In this document: in pieces, positions 8,599 through 16,092 of the stretch
Layout of the letters: each line of letters begins with the position of its first letter
Numbering within the stretch: the first letter of the stretch is position 1
Source: Brumimicrobium sp965656195
GTDB taxonomy: Bacteria > Bacteroidota > Bacteroidia > Flavobacteriales_D > Crocinitomicaceae
Assembly: GCA_965656195.1 (NCBI GenBank)
Contig: CBFHJL010000006.1
Location: forward strand, 1 to 45,887
Reading direction: 5' to 3'
Length of the DNA: 45,887 nucleotides
Notes under the pieces: generated by a model
The model's database searches: none
Told to the model about the DNA's origin: nothing
What the model saw: only the letters and a program-made list of their open reading frames with translations
Made by a program: the position numbers and the translations under genes

Positions 8599-8668
8599 AG
8601 TTCTTCGTTTTTAAATTGAATTCTATTGTATGGTTCGTTAACTTTTTTCTTGTGTTTCAATTTCTGAA
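8599..8668 (-). promoter_or_regulatory. Conserved 70-bp upstream block of peptide copy 1
   Basis: Read towards the ATG, this block starts TTCAGAAATTGAAACA, continues through AGAAAAAAGTTA and a TACAATAG -7-like element, and ends at the start codon. The same elements at the same spacing precede copy 2 (8854-8923). It probably contains the promoter and a regulator site. It has only one copy of the TTCAG(A/C)AATT motif. Confidence 0.55.
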
Positions 8669-8715
8669 ACATGCATTTGCTTCTAGAGTTTTATCTTAAT
8701 ACTTTGAGTGTATAA

Positions 8716-8853
8716 CTAAAAGTGACAAATGTGTGTAGTTAATATTCCGCTATCATTCGATGAAAAGTTTTCTTCGTCTGTTCCTCTGTTACCTCCCTTT
8801 ACAGCTTTAATAGCCTTTAATTCTTTTCCTTCAAACTTCTTTAAATTTTTCAT
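8716..8853 (-). CDS. Short peptide with double-glycine-type leader, copy 2 (RiPP or bacteriocin precursor-like)
   Basis: This reverse-strand gene encodes 45 residues. The leader MKNLKKFEGKELKAIKAVKG continues into GG at residues 20-21 and closely matches copy 1, most strictly over MKNLKKFEGK. The predicted 24-residue core begins NRGTDEENFSSNDSG, is Ser/Thr rich, and ends in HICHF with a single cysteine, so a Cys-Ser/Thr thioether or a disulfide-linked dimer is possible. Bacteroidota genomes hold many small precursors with such GG leaders, usually beside a C39 peptidase transporter or LanB/grasp-type enzymes. None is seen here, so this is an orphan precursor pair, or its partners lie elsewhere. 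About 47 bases separate the stop from the conserved block of copy 1. Confidence 0.75.
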   Translation of the reverse strand: MKNLKKFEGKELKAIKAVKGGNRGTDEENFSSNDSGILTTHICHF

Positions 8854-8923
8854 AACTCTTAGTTTTTTAATTCAGCTCTAATGTATAGGTAGGTAACTTT
8901 TTTCTGATGTTTCAATTGCTGAA
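8854..8923 (-). promoter_or_regulatory. Conserved 70-bp upstream block of peptide copy 2
   Basis: Read towards the ATG it starts TTCAGCAATTGAAACA, continues AGAAAAAAGTTA and a TACATTAG element (five of the six fixed positions of TAnnTTTG), then the start codon. No TTG lies at the usual distance from the -7-like element, which would fit an activator-dependent promoter. It is the counterpart of 8599-8668, with motif-to-ATG distance conserved at 70 bp. Confidence 0.55.
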
Positions 8924-8944
8924 ATGCAGTTTTGAATTGCTGAA
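8914..8944. repeat. Direct repeat with 21-bp period, candidate operator
   Basis: AATTGCTGAA occurs at 8914-8923 and again at 8935-8944, exactly 21 bp apart, two helical turns. Such spacing is typical of sites bound by two subunits on the same DNA face, for example by LytTR or OmpR-type regulators. It lies directly upstream of the conserved promoter block of peptide copy 2. Regulator identity is not known. Confidence 0.55.
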
Positions 8945-9018
8945 GTAGTCATAATTATTTCTAAACGAAATTTTGCTTTTTGAGCTTAATTATCAGTATG
9001 GTAGATTGTTTTACCAGA

Positions 9019-10077
9019 TTACTCAAATTTGCTGTAGTGACGTGAAACTACTTTTTGTGCAGGCTTGAATTGAGGAGTGTACCTGTTATTCTTTATTCCA
9101 CCAAGTTCAGATTCAGACCTGAATTGATACTTCCAGAAAAAACCACCTTTGATCCAGGGTTCCTTCCAGAATACAGATAAAAATGCTTGATAGGCATCGG
9201 CTTGTAGCTCTGGGTTGGTAGATAGTTCATCAACTTGATATTTGTAATAACCAGAAGTCGAATAATCGAGACTTCTAAACCCATATTCTGTGAATAGAAT
9301 TTGACGGTCACACGAATCACTGAATTGTTCTAATTGAAGAGATAGTTTTTCAAATCCATGCTTCAATTCTTCGGGCTTAGGATGCTTTGCTTCTGTTATT
9401 GGGAAGTACGCATCAATCCCAATGAAGTCTAGCTTACTCCAGAATGTAACCTTACCATAATTATCCCAGTTCGCGGCATAGGTGATTTTGCCATTGTAAA
9501 TAACACGCACAGAATCAATCAAACGTTCCCAGAATTGGGGTCTATCTCTAACTGCAATGCGATATTCAGTTCCAATACAAAAAACCTCCACATCTAGTGA
9601 ATCTGCCATTTCTGCAAATTTCATGATATAATCATAGTATGAATCTTCCCAGCTTTTCCACGTTTCATCAGATTCACATTTGAATTCACCAGGCCAACCT
9701 TCTCCAGAGATCCAAACGTGAGGTTTAAGCATTATTTTCATTCCTTTTGATCTGGCCAGTTGGATAGTTTTCACTACTCCTTCTGGTTTTTCACCCCACC
9801 ACTGAAAGGGATAGTCGTAATTAACTGTTGAAGAATCTTTGCGCGTATAACCGTAAGGGATGACGCCGATCCAGTTTACATTCATGGAGTTCAATCCTGC
9901 TAAAGAAGATGCTTCCAACGCTGTGTTGGGCATTTCTAAATCTGCACCATTGATCTTTTCTTCAGACTTTACTTGTGCTTTTTCTGTGGATTGAGCAGGT
10001 TCTTCTTGTGTTACATCATTGCAGCTTGCAAGTAGAAATGGAATTGAGAATATAAAGATGAAATAATAAGTTTTCAT
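9019..10077 (-). CDS. GH113-like glycoside hydrolase lipoprotein
   Basis: This 352-residue protein has a lipoprotein signal ending at Cys19 (LLASC) and a short Glu/Lys-rich linker. A TIM-barrel-like domain runs from about residue 50 to the end. Features resembling family 113 beta-mannanases and related barrels are MKIMLKPHVWISGEGWPGEF after strand 3, a strand-4 CIGTEY with probable acid/base Glu171, FIGIDAYFP, and a strand-7 LFTEYGFRS with probable nucleophile Glu264. The final barrel segment is GGFFWKYQF. It is likely anchored on the outer membrane or in the periplasm and cleaves a beta-linked glycan; the actual substrate is inferred from family resemblance only. It is transcribed alone, divergent from msrA. 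Confidence 0.75.
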   Translation of the reverse strand: MKTYYFIFIFSIPFLLASCNDVTQEEPAQSTEKAQVKSEEKINGADLEMPNTALEASSLAGLNSMNVNWIGVIPYGYTRKDSSTVNYDYPFQWWGEKPEGVVKTIQLARSKGMKIMLKPHVWISGEGWPGEFKCESDETWKSWEDSYYDYIMKFAEMADSLDVEVFCIGTEYRIAVRDRPQFWERLIDSVRVIYNGKITYAANWDNYGKVTFWSKLDFIGIDAYFPITEAKHPKPEELKHGFEKLSLQLEQFSDSCDRQILFTEYGFRSLDYSTSGYYKYQVDELSTNPELQADAYQAFLSVFWKEPWIKGGFFWKYQFRSESELGGIKNNRYTPQFKPAQKVVSRHYSKFE

Positions 10078-10185
10078 GAAGAACGAAATGATAGGCTAAA
10101 GTAGAATAAATGAACTAATAAAATAGGATTCCTTAACAGTTATAAAACTAAATAAGCCCTTCAAACGTTTATAAAAGAAAATGCA

Positions 10186-10833
10186 ATGGTTAAGATAGTA
10201 AGTTTTGTTTTCACGATCTCAATAATAATGGGCTGCAATGCCAGTCCAACTGAATCGAATGAGAAGCCTCATACAATTGAATTAGCGAAAGTGAAGCCGA
10301 ATGCTGTAGCTTATTTCGCGAGCGGATGCTTTTGGTGTGTAGAAGCAATTTTCGAATCGGTTGAAGGTGTTGGTGATGTTGTTTCTGGCTATAGTGGTGG
10401 GAAAGAGTCCACTGCTACGTATGGAGAAGTCAGTGCGGGCAGAACGGAGCACGCAGAGGCTGTAGCAGTACATTACGATTCAACCAAGGTAGACTACCCA
10501 ACTCTTTTGAAGGTGTTTTTTGGTTCTCATGATCCAACCACGCTAAACCAGCAGGGACCAGACAGGGGGACGCAATATCGAAGTGCAATATTCTATAGAA
10601 ACGATACAGAGAAAGAACTAGCTATTAAATACATCAAGGAACTTCTCGCGAAAGGAGAGTATTCTAAAATAACTACTGAAGTTTCCATGCTTAAAGGGTT
10701 TTATAAAGCAGAAGCATATCATCAGAATTATGAAAGAAATAATCCTAACAATTCATACGTGAGAAGTGTCTCTATCCCTCGTTTGAATAAGTTCAAAAAA
10801 AAATTCCCTGAGTTACTAAAAGAGAAACATTAG
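10186..10833 (+). CDS. msrA: Peptide methionine-S-sulfoxide reductase, lipoprotein form
   Basis: This 215-residue protein has a lipoprotein signal (Cys17 in IIMGCNAS) followed by the MsrA domain from about residue 40. The catalytic motif GCFWC is at 47-51, with nucleophile Cys48. The conserved YSGGKESTATYGEVSAGRTE segment, the SHDPTTLNQQGPDRGTQYRS loop and the AEAYHQNY motif are all present. MsrA reduces the S-epimer of methionine sulfoxide. The signal places this copy in the envelope, where it would repair oxidised exported proteins. There is no Cys in the C-terminal tail, so Cys51 or an external reductant must resolve the sulfenic acid. It is monocistronic. Confidence 0.93.
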   Translation: MVKIVSFVFTISIIMGCNASPTESNEKPHTIELAKVKPNAVAYFASGCFWCVEAIFESVEGVGDVVSGYSGGKESTATYGEVSAGRTEHAEAVAVHYDSTKVDYPTLLKVFFGSHDPTTLNQQGPDRGTQYRSAIFYRNDTEKELAIKYIKELLAKGEYSKITTEVSMLKGFYKAEAYHQNYERNNPNNSYVRSVSIPRLNKFKKKFPELLKEKH

Positions 10834-10942
10834 AAAAGTCTTCTCTTCAATATAAACTCCCAGTAATGAGGTGCTTAAACGACGTGATATTGGTGTGTTA
10901 AGTCAATGTGATGAAATTTTACTTAAAACCAAATAAAAAACA

Positions 10943-10972
10943 TTGACCTTTGTAAAAGATTATATACCTTTG
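10943..10972 (+). promoter_or_regulatory. Promoter of the ATP synthase operon
   Basis: TTG (10943-10945), exactly 19 bases, then TACCTTTG (10965-10972) matches the Bacteroidota TTG-N19-TAnnTTTG promoter very well. The atpB ATG follows 43 bases later. Confidence 0.75.
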
Positions 10973-11015
10973 CCCCGAATTTTGAACAGAACTATTCTTT
11001 TATAAAGTGAGAATA

Positions 11016-12128
11016 ATGTTGAATACAACGCTTAAGGCATTCATATGGAGTTTGGTGCTATTGGTTTCCACTCCAGTATTATCAAGTAGTAGCGAAGACG
11101 GCGAAAAGGTTGATGTAAATGAGATGATCATGCATCATATCAAAGACGCTCATGAATGGCATATTCTTACGCTAGAAGGAGAAGATGGTCGTGAAGAACA
11201 CATTTCCGTTCCTTTGCCTATTATTTTAATTGACAATGGGCTCAAGGTCTTTCTTTCGTCTGAACTTTATCACGGTAATCACATTGAGTTTACAAACGAA
11301 AAAGGTGAGCACGAACATTACATTGCAAGTAAAGAACTTGGTTACGGGATTTACCACGAAAAGATTTACAAACTAAATGAAGCAGGTCTCCTCGACTTTC
11401 ACGATGGGCATCCAACAAATGCAAAGCCATTAGACTTTTCGATAACAAAAAATGTTTTTGCATTACTATTTTCTGCGATAGTGCTGTTTATTATTCTAAA
11501 GGCTGCTGTCAATACGTACAAGAAAGACGAAAAAGAAGGGTTGGCTCCACCTCGTGGATTAGCCAAGTTTGTCGAGCCGTTTGTGGTTTACATTCGTGAT
11601 GATATTGCTAGAGAGAATATTGGTGAAGCCAAGTACAAGAGGTTTATGCCTTTCTTATTAACAGTATTTTTCTTTATCTGGATCAATAATTTACTTGGGT
11701 TAATACCGCTTTTCCCAGGAGGAGCTAACTTAACAGGTAACATCAGCTTTACATTAGTATTAGCCTCATTTACATTGATTTTGACATTGATCTCTGGTAA
11801 CAAACATTATTGGCAGCATATTTTTGCAACACCGGGTGTTCCAAAAGCTTTGTTGCCTATAATGATCCCGGTAGAGTTTATTGGAATATTTACAAAACCA
11901 TTTGCACTGATGATTCGTCTATTTGCGAATATCACTGCAGGTCACATTATTATTTTGTCATTGGTGGGTATAATATTTACCTTCCAAAGTGCTGCGTGGG
12001 GATTCCTTTCAGTGCCAATGGCATTATTTATTAATGTTTTAGAGTTGTTAGTTGCCTTTTTACAGGCGTTTATTTTTACGATGTTGTCAGCGTTGTTCAT
12101 TGGAGCAGCGGTGTCTGAACATCATTAA
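11016..12128 (+). CDS. atpB: F1Fo ATP synthase subunit a
   Basis: I prefer the ATG at 11016 (370 residues), although an in-frame GTG at 11007 would add three residues. The protein carries a long N-terminal extension with a signal-like helix (LKAFIWSLVLLVSTPVLSSS) and a His/Glu-rich extracytoplasmic stretch, as is usual in Bacteroidota and absent in E. coli. The membrane domain starts near residue 145. The essential Arg is in MIRLFANITAGHI, near residue 300, and the final helices are LELLVAFLQAFIFTMLSALF. It forms the proton half-channels against the c-ring. It is the first gene of the operon atpB-E-F-H-A-G. Confidence 0.96.
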   Translation: MLNTTLKAFIWSLVLLVSTPVLSSSSEDGEKVDVNEMIMHHIKDAHEWHILTLEGEDGREEHISVPLPIILIDNGLKVFLSSELYHGNHIEFTNEKGEHEHYIASKELGYGIYHEKIYKLNEAGLLDFHDGHPTNAKPLDFSITKNVFALLFSAIVLFIILKAAVNTYKKDEKEGLAPPRGLAKFVEPFVVYIRDDIARENIGEAKYKRFMPFLLTVFFFIWINNLLGLIPLFPGGANLTGNISFTLVLASFTLILTLISGNKHYWQHIFATPGVPKALLPIMIPVEFIGIFTKPFALMIRLFANITAGHIIILSLVGIIFTFQSAAWGFLSVPMALFINVLELLVAFLQAFIFTMLSALFIGAAVSEHH

Positions 12129-12156
12129 TGTGTAATCTTTATAAAAACAAATAGTT

Positions 12157-12360
12157 ATGACTGGATTAGCTGCTGTAGGAGCTGGAATCGCTGTACTAGG
12201 TGCAGGATTAGGAATTGGTAGAATCGGTGGATCTGCAATGGATGCAATCGCTCGCCAACCAGAAGCTACGTCTAAGATTCAAACGGCAATGATTATCGCC
12301 GCTGCACTTATTGAGGGTGTTGCATTATTCGGTGTTGTTGTTGGTTTGCTTCAAGGATAG
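12157..12360 (+). CDS. atpE: F1Fo ATP synthase subunit c
   Basis: This 67-residue hydrophobic hairpin has a glycine-rich first helix (GAGLGIGRIGGSAM), the cytoplasmic loop ARQPE (residues 32-36) that contacts F1, and the ion-carrying Glu53 in the second helix (AAALIEGVALFG). Glu53 is followed by Gly rather than Ser or Thr, and no Gln is found at the sodium-ligand position of helix 1. A proton-coupled ring is therefore expected. A strong hairpin 14 bases after its stop codon may stabilise the upstream message, or limit read-through into atpF, to favour the high c-subunit copy number. Confidence 0.97.
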   Translation: MTGLAAVGAGIAVLGAGLGIGRIGGSAMDAIARQPEATSKIQTAMIIAAALIEGVALFGVVVGLLQG

Positions 12361-12372
12361 TAAAACAAGATT

Positions 12373-12405
12373 AGTCTCCGTGCAACGGTTGGTTGTGCGG
12401 AGATT
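12373..12405 (+). promoter_or_regulatory. Intra-operon hairpin between atpE and atpF
   Basis: TCTCCGTGCAAC (12375-12386) pairs with GTTGTGCGGAGA (12392-12403): 12 bp including two G-U pairs, with a 5-base loop. It is followed by TTATTTAA rather than a clean T run, so partial termination or 3'-end protection of the atpB-atpE message is more likely than full termination. Confidence 0.6.
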
Positions 12406-12439
12406 ATTTAACATTTAGAAAGTTTAAATAATAAATAAG

Positions 12440-12934
12440 ATGGATTTAATTACTCCAGACATAGGGTTAATATTTTGGACAGGACTAGTTTTCTTGCTAT
12501 TGATGTTCGTATTGACGAAATTCATTTGGAAGCCTTTAATGGGTGCGGTAAAGAACCGTGAAGAGAACATTCAGGAAGCGCTCGATATGGCGAAGAAGAC
12601 AAAAGCAGAAATGCAAGAGCTTCAAACCAAAAACGAGAACTTATTGAAAGAAGCTCGAGTTGAGCGTGACCAAATGATTAAAGAGGCTAAGGAAACGAGT
12701 ACTCGAATGATCGAAGAGGCAAAAGGTAAAGCAAAAGAAGAGGCTGAAAAAGTACTCAAAAATGCACGTGCTTCTATTGAGTCTGAAACAAACGCTGCGA
12801 TTACAGAACTTAAATCTCAAGTTGCCAATGTGGCGATAGAGATTGCAGAAAAAGTAATTCGCGAAGATCTTTCTTCAAACGAAAAACAAAAGCAATTAGC
12901 TTCGAAACTAGCTGATGATATCAGTTTAAACTAG
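12440..12934 (+). CDS. atpF: F1Fo ATP synthase subunit b
   Basis: This 164-residue protein has one N-terminal membrane helix (about residues 8-28, FWTGLVFLLLMFVLTKFIWK) and then a long charged coiled coil rich in Lys, Glu and Ala to the end. This is the classical peripheral stalk subunit that ties F1 to the a subunit through delta. Length is normal for the family. The gene stops 4 bases before atpH, indicating translational coupling, and lies after the 12373-12405 hairpin. Confidence 0.96.
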   Translation: MDLITPDIGLIFWTGLVFLLLMFVLTKFIWKPLMGAVKNREENIQEALDMAKKTKAEMQELQTKNENLLKEARVERDQMIKEAKETSTRMIEEAKGKAKEEAEKVLKNARASIESETNAAITELKSQVANVAIEIAEKVIREDLSSNEKQKQLASKLADDISLN

Positions 12935-12938
12935 AACG

Positions 12939-13472
12939 ATGAAAGGATTTAAAGTAGCGGGTCGGTATGCACAATCTTTACTTGAGTTAGCTCAGGAAAA
13001 TGATGCTATTGATGCTGTTTTGAAAGATATGACCGCGTTCATCAACGTGGCAAACGAAAATCAAGACTTTGCGGCATTTTTGAACAATCCGATTATAAAA
13101 GCGGATAAAAAGAATGCAGTGATGGATAAGATATTTCCGGCTTTTCAGGATATATCTAGAAAGTTTTCTCATTTGTTGACAAAGAATCGTCGCGAGATGT
13201 TATTGCCTTTAATAGCAGAGGAGTTTATTGCAAAGGTGAAAGCTTTAAGAGGTGTCGTTCCTATTACCTTGACATCAGCGCATAAACTTGACGAACAAGT
13301 GAAGCAGTCTATTTTGGATAAGCTGAGTAAATCAGTGAATGGTAAAATAGAATTGAGTGAACAAATCGATGAAGACCTTATAGGGGGATTTGTTGTAAGA
13401 ATGGGTGACACTAGGATTGATGCAAGTGTGGCTCATCAATTGAATGAATTGAAACAACGTTTAACAAGATAA
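12939..13472 (+). CDS. atpH: F1Fo ATP synthase subunit delta
   Basis: This 177-residue protein matches the OSCP/delta family. It starts with the helical N-terminal domain KVAGRYAQSLLELAQEN, has the conserved FAAFLNNPIIKADKKN region and the RREMLLPLIAEEF helix, and ends with the C-terminal motif DEDLIGGFVVRMGDTRIDAS. It links the b stalk to the top of the alpha/beta hexamer. It lies between atpF and atpA in the standard bacterial order. Confidence 0.96.
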   Translation: MKGFKVAGRYAQSLLELAQENDAIDAVLKDMTAFINVANENQDFAAFLNNPIIKADKKNAVMDKIFPAFQDISRKFSHLLTKNRREMLLPLIAEEFIAKVKALRGVVPITLTSAHKLDEQVKQSILDKLSKSVNGKIELSEQIDEDLIGGFVVRMGDTRIDASVAHQLNELKQRLTR

Positions 13473-13507
13473 TTTAGCGCAAAATTCGCTAATAAAAGTT
13501 TGTACAA

Positions 13508-15082
13508 ATGGCAAATATAAAACCAGCAGAAGTTTCTGCAATCTTAAGAGAAGAGCTTTCCGGATTTAAATCGGAAGCGGAACTTCAAGAAGTAGGTACT
13601 GTTCTTCAAATTGGGGATGGTATTGCTCGTATTTATGGACTCGGAGGAGTTCAGTATGGTGAATTGATCGAATTCGAAGGAGGATTACGTGGAATCGCAT
13701 TGAACCTTGAGGAGGATAATGTTGGTGCCGTTCTTTTGGGTGGATCTTCGGCTGTAAAGGAAGGTGATACAGTAAAACGTCTAGGAATTATTGCCTCTGT
13801 AAAAGTAGGTGAAGGAATTGTAGGTCGTGTTGTAGATACACTTGGAAATCCAATCGATGGTAAAGGTAAAATTGAAGGAGAATTGCACGAAATGCCAATC
13901 GAGAGAAAAGCACCGGGTGTAATTTATCGTGAGCCTGTAACAGAACCGTTGCAAACAGGTATCAAGTCAATTGATGCTATGATTCCAATCGGTCGTGGTC
14001 AGCGTGAGCTAATCATTGGTGACCGTCAAACGGGTAAAACAACTGTTGCGATTGATGCGATTATCAACCAAAAAGAGTTTTACGATCGTGGAGAACCAGT
14101 TTATTGTATCTATGTTGCAATTGGACAGAAAGGTTCTACGGTTGCTGGTATAGTTAAGAAATTAGAAGAAGCAGGTGCAATGGCGTATACTACGATCGTT
14201 GCTTCGAATGCTTCTGATCCTGCACCGATGCAGTATTTTGCTCCAATGACTGGAGCTGCGATCGGAGAGTACTTCCGTGATACTGGTCGTCCAGGATTGA
14301 TCGTATTTGATGATTTATCAAAACAAGCGGTAGCGTATCGTGAGGTTTCACTATTGTTACGTCGTCCTCCAGGACGTGAGGCGTACCCTGGTGATGTATT
14401 CTACCTACACTCGCGTTTGTTAGAGCGTGCAGCTAAAGTAATTAACGATGACGGTATTGCACAACAAATGAATGATCTACCTGAATCTTTGAAAGGAAAA
14501 GTAAAAGGGGGAGGATCTTTGACAGCACTTCCAATTATTGAGACACAAGCTGGTGATGTTTCGGCATATATTCCAACTAACGTAATTTCGATTACGGATG
14601 GACAGATATTCTTGGATGGTGATTTGTTTAACTCTGGTATTCGTCCAGCCATTAACGTAGGTATTTCTGTATCTCGTGTTGGTGGATCTGCACAGATTAA
14701 ATCAATGAAAAAGGTAGCTGGTACATTGAAACTGGATCAAGCACAGTATCGTGAACTTGAAGCATTTGCTAAGTTCGGTTCTGATCTTGATGCTGCAACT
14801 AAAAGTGTACTTGATAAAGGTGCAAGAAACGTTGAGATTCTAAAACAGAATGAAGGAGATCCTTATCCAGTTGAACGTCAGATTGCTATTATTTATGTTG
14901 GTACTAAAGGATTAATTCAAAATGTGCCAGTAGATAAAGTGAAAGCTTTCGAAGAGGAATACTTGAATTATCTTGATGCAAAGCATAAAGATGCTATGGA
15001 TACCTTGAAAGCTGGTAAACTGACTGAAGAAATAACAGATACACTAGCAAAAGTTGCGAAAGAAATCGCATCTAAATACTAA
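13508..15082 (+). CDS. atpA: F1Fo ATP synthase subunit alpha
   Basis: This 524-residue protein has the N-terminal beta-barrel (VLQIGDGIARIYGLGGVQYG), the Walker A motif GDRQTGKTT near residues 172-180, and the Walker B-like strand GLIVFDDLSKQAVAYREVSL. The alpha-subunit signature PAINVGISVSRVGGSAQ is present. Alpha forms the non-catalytic nucleotide sites of the F1 hexamer. Its partner beta (atpD) and epsilon (atpC) are not in this operon, as is usual in Bacteroidota, where they sit together elsewhere. Confidence 0.98.
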   Translation: MANIKPAEVSAILREELSGFKSEAELQEVGTVLQIGDGIARIYGLGGVQYGELIEFEGGLRGIALNLEEDNVGAVLLGGSSAVKEGDTVKRLGIIASVKVGEGIVGRVVDTLGNPIDGKGKIEGELHEMPIERKAPGVIYREPVTEPLQTGIKSIDAMIPIGRGQRELIIGDRQTGKTTVAIDAIINQKEFYDRGEPVYCIYVAIGQKGSTVAGIVKKLEEAGAMAYTTIVASNASDPAPMQYFAPMTGAAIGEYFRDTGRPGLIVFDDLSKQAVAYREVSLLLRRPPGREAYPGDVFYLHSRLLERAAKVINDDGIAQQMNDLPESLKGKVKGGGSLTALPIIETQAGDVSAYIPTNVISITDGQIFLDGDLFNSGIRPAINVGISVSRVGGSAQIKSMKKVAGTLKLDQAQYRELEAFAKFGSDLDAATKSVLDKGARNVEILKQNEGDPYPVERQIAIIYVGTKGLIQNVPVDKVKAFEEEYLNYLDAKHKDAMDTLKAGKLTEEITDTLAKVAKEIASKY

Positions 15083-15118
15083 TACGCCCAAAGGCGCATG
15101 CTAATTGTAAAATAACAA

Positions 15119-15994
15119 ATGGCAAACTTAAAAGAAATAAAGAGCCGTATTACGTCGATCTCGTCGACTATGCAGATCACGCAAGCCATGAAAATGGTTT
15201 CTGCTGCTAAGTTGAAGCGGGCACAAGACTCAATTACTCAATTGAGACCTTATGCACAGAAGTTACAAGAGATCCTAAGTAATGTTAGCGGAACGCTTGA
15301 TCTTTCCGAGAATCGTTTTGCGGAAGAACGCGAAGTGAACAATATACTCATCATTGGAGTATCTTCGAATAGAGGTCTTTGTGGTGGATTTAATAATAAC
15401 ATTACTAAGCGTATCAATGCTTTACTTGCAAATGAGTACAAAGGAAAGAATGTGAGTATTCTTTCAGTTGGTAAGAAAGTGAATGATGCCTTTAAAAATG
15501 GAGATCGTTTGGTTCGGCCGGATCATTTAGGTGCGCCTGAGGATATGTTCAACGATTTGAAGTTCGAAAGAGTTGCTGAACACGCTGAGTACGCGATGGA
15601 GAGCTTTTTGAATGAGAAGTATGATAAAGTTGTCATCATTTACAATGAGTTTAAGAATGCTGCTGTTCAAATCGTAAGAAATGAGCAATTACTTCCAATT
15701 GAGCCTGCCCAAGATGAGAACGATTCGTCTAAAGGAGATTACATCTTTGAGCCATCGAAATTGGAGATTGTTAGAGACATAATCCCTAAAACATTGAAGC
15801 TACAATTGTTTAAGGCTATTTTAGATTCTCATGCCTCTGAGCATGGTGCTCGTATGACTGCTATGCATAAAGCAACAGATAATGCGTCTGAATTGAAACG
15901 TGATCTTACGCTTGAGTATAACAAAGCACGTCAGGCAGCAATTACCAACGAAATCCTTGAGATCGTTGGTGGTGCAGAAGCATTGAACGGATAA
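15119..15994 (+). CDS. atpG: F1Fo ATP synthase subunit gamma
   Basis: This 291-residue protein begins with the conserved N-terminal rotor helix (LKEIKSRITSISSTMQITQA, then MKMVSAAKLKRAQ), has the SSNRGLCGGFNNN strand-loop near residue 82, and ends with the helix SEHGARMTAMHKATDNASEL followed by NKARQAAITNEILEIVGGAE. It is the central rotating shaft of F1. It is the last gene of the operon, 36 bases after atpA, and is followed by a strong terminator. Confidence 0.97.
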   Translation: MANLKEIKSRITSISSTMQITQAMKMVSAAKLKRAQDSITQLRPYAQKLQEILSNVSGTLDLSENRFAEEREVNNILIIGVSSNRGLCGGFNNNITKRINALLANEYKGKNVSILSVGKKVNDAFKNGDRLVRPDHLGAPEDMFNDLKFERVAEHAEYAMESFLNEKYDKVVIIYNEFKNAAVQIVRNEQLLPIEPAQDENDSSKGDYIFEPSKLEIVRDIIPKTLKLQLFKAILDSHASEHGARMTAMHKATDNASELKRDLTLEYNKARQAAITNEILEIVGGAEALNG

Positions 15995-16014
15995 ATATTA
16001 CTCACTATATGTGG

Positions 16015-16045
16015 AAAAGGGCACTAGTAATAGTGCCCTTTTTGT
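16015..16045 (+). terminator. Rho-independent terminator of the atp operon
   Basis: AAAAGGGCACTA (16015-16026) pairs perfectly with TAGTGCCCTTTT (16031-16042) across a 4-base loop and leads into a T-rich run. It closes atpB-E-F-H-A-G. Confidence 0.9.
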
Positions 16046-16075
16046 TTTTGCATAGGAATCCACTGATATACTTCC

Positions 16076-16083
16076 TATTTTTG
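16076..16083 (+). promoter_or_regulatory. Putative -7 element of the SulP gene
   Basis: TATTTTTG matches TAnnTTTG and ends 9 bases before the ATG at 16093. No well-spaced TTG is seen. Confidence 0.4.
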
Positions 16084-16092
16084 CTTTAAGAG

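Noticed and set aside
8415..8600. A 61-codon plus-strand open frame
   Set aside because: It is the complement of the double-glycine peptide gene at 8440-8598, has no family-like features, and begins inside a hairpin; the minus-strand frame has a paralogue and a conserved promoter.
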